DNA from: Actinomycetota bacterium
GTDB lineage: Bacteria > Actinomycetota > Humimicrobiia > Humimicrobiales > Humimicrobiaceae
Assembly: GCA_023379515.1 (NCBI GenBank)
Contig: JAMCQQ010000341.1
Location: 1 to 10,725, forward strand
Length of the DNA stretch: 10,725 nt
Reading direction: 5' to 3'
Part shown: positions 10,716-10,725 of the stretch, piece after piece
How the letters are laid out: every line of letters begins with the position of its first letter
How positions within the stretch are numbered: position 1 is the first letter of the stretch
The notes under the pieces: model-generated
The model's input: only the letters and a program-made list of their open reading frames with translations
Told to the model about the DNA's origin: nothing
The model's database searches: none
Made by a program: the position numbers and the translations under genes

Positions 10716-10725
10716 TTGGAATATA

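Noticed and set aside
1..10725. tRNA, rRNA or known riboswitch
   Set aside because: No tRNA-like TTCGA/CCA cloverleaf pattern, rRNA block or riboswitch core was recognised by eye on either strand. A covariance-model scan was not possible here.

Overview
The window is AT-rich and gene-dense. Its gene content and style point to a Patescibacteria/CPR bacterium, most likely in or near the Microgenomates. The signs are a compact type IV pilus operon, a short clamp-loader delta-prime gene, AT-rich filler built on TCTAATTTCTA between genes, start codons lying right behind -10 boxes with no Shine-Dalgarno, and a palindrome-flanked REP-associated tyrosine transposase. The taxon is inferred from style; no marker gene here proves it.

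Left part (1-2190) is accessory DNA. A hypothetical gene runs leftward off the window edge (450 to 1). Then comes a mosaic in which five same-strand copies of a short motif, roughly (A)ACCAAATTTTCC, separate units. Each of the first two units holds its own palindrome class, the third holds a Pr6Pr-type membrane protein gene (784-1371, minus), and the fourth holds a REP-associated (HUH, Y1-type) transposase gene (1540-2130). The transposase gene has a TCAACCCC-A-GGGGTTGA palindrome on both sides and a longer perfect copy inside its own reading frame.

Middle part (2200-3360, minus strand) holds two small hypothetical genes and a clamp-loader delta-prime (HolB-like) gene. The second small gene contains a perfect 23-bp inverted repeat whose 75-nt footprint is exactly 25 codons.

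Right part (3504-10715, plus strand) is a type IV pilus operon: pilB (extension ATPase), pilT (retraction ATPase), pilC (inner-membrane platform), a major-pilin-like prepilin, a DUF2723/TMEM260-like membrane glycosyltransferase with C-terminal TPRs, and the N-terminal part of a prepilin peptidase (pilD). PilB and PilT would drive extension and retraction through PilC. PilD would cleave the prepilin after Gly20 (numbered from the upstream ATG), and the glycosyltransferase may modify the pilin or another surface protein. A consensus-like promoter stands before pilB. A second one overlaps the usual 5' end of the pilin gene and suggests a later, leaderless pilin start. The pilT-pilC gap is a 14-bp inverted repeat that buries the pilC start codon beside the strongest Shine-Dalgarno in the window. 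The pilD frame ends early, just after AT-rich filler, before any catalytic aspartate.
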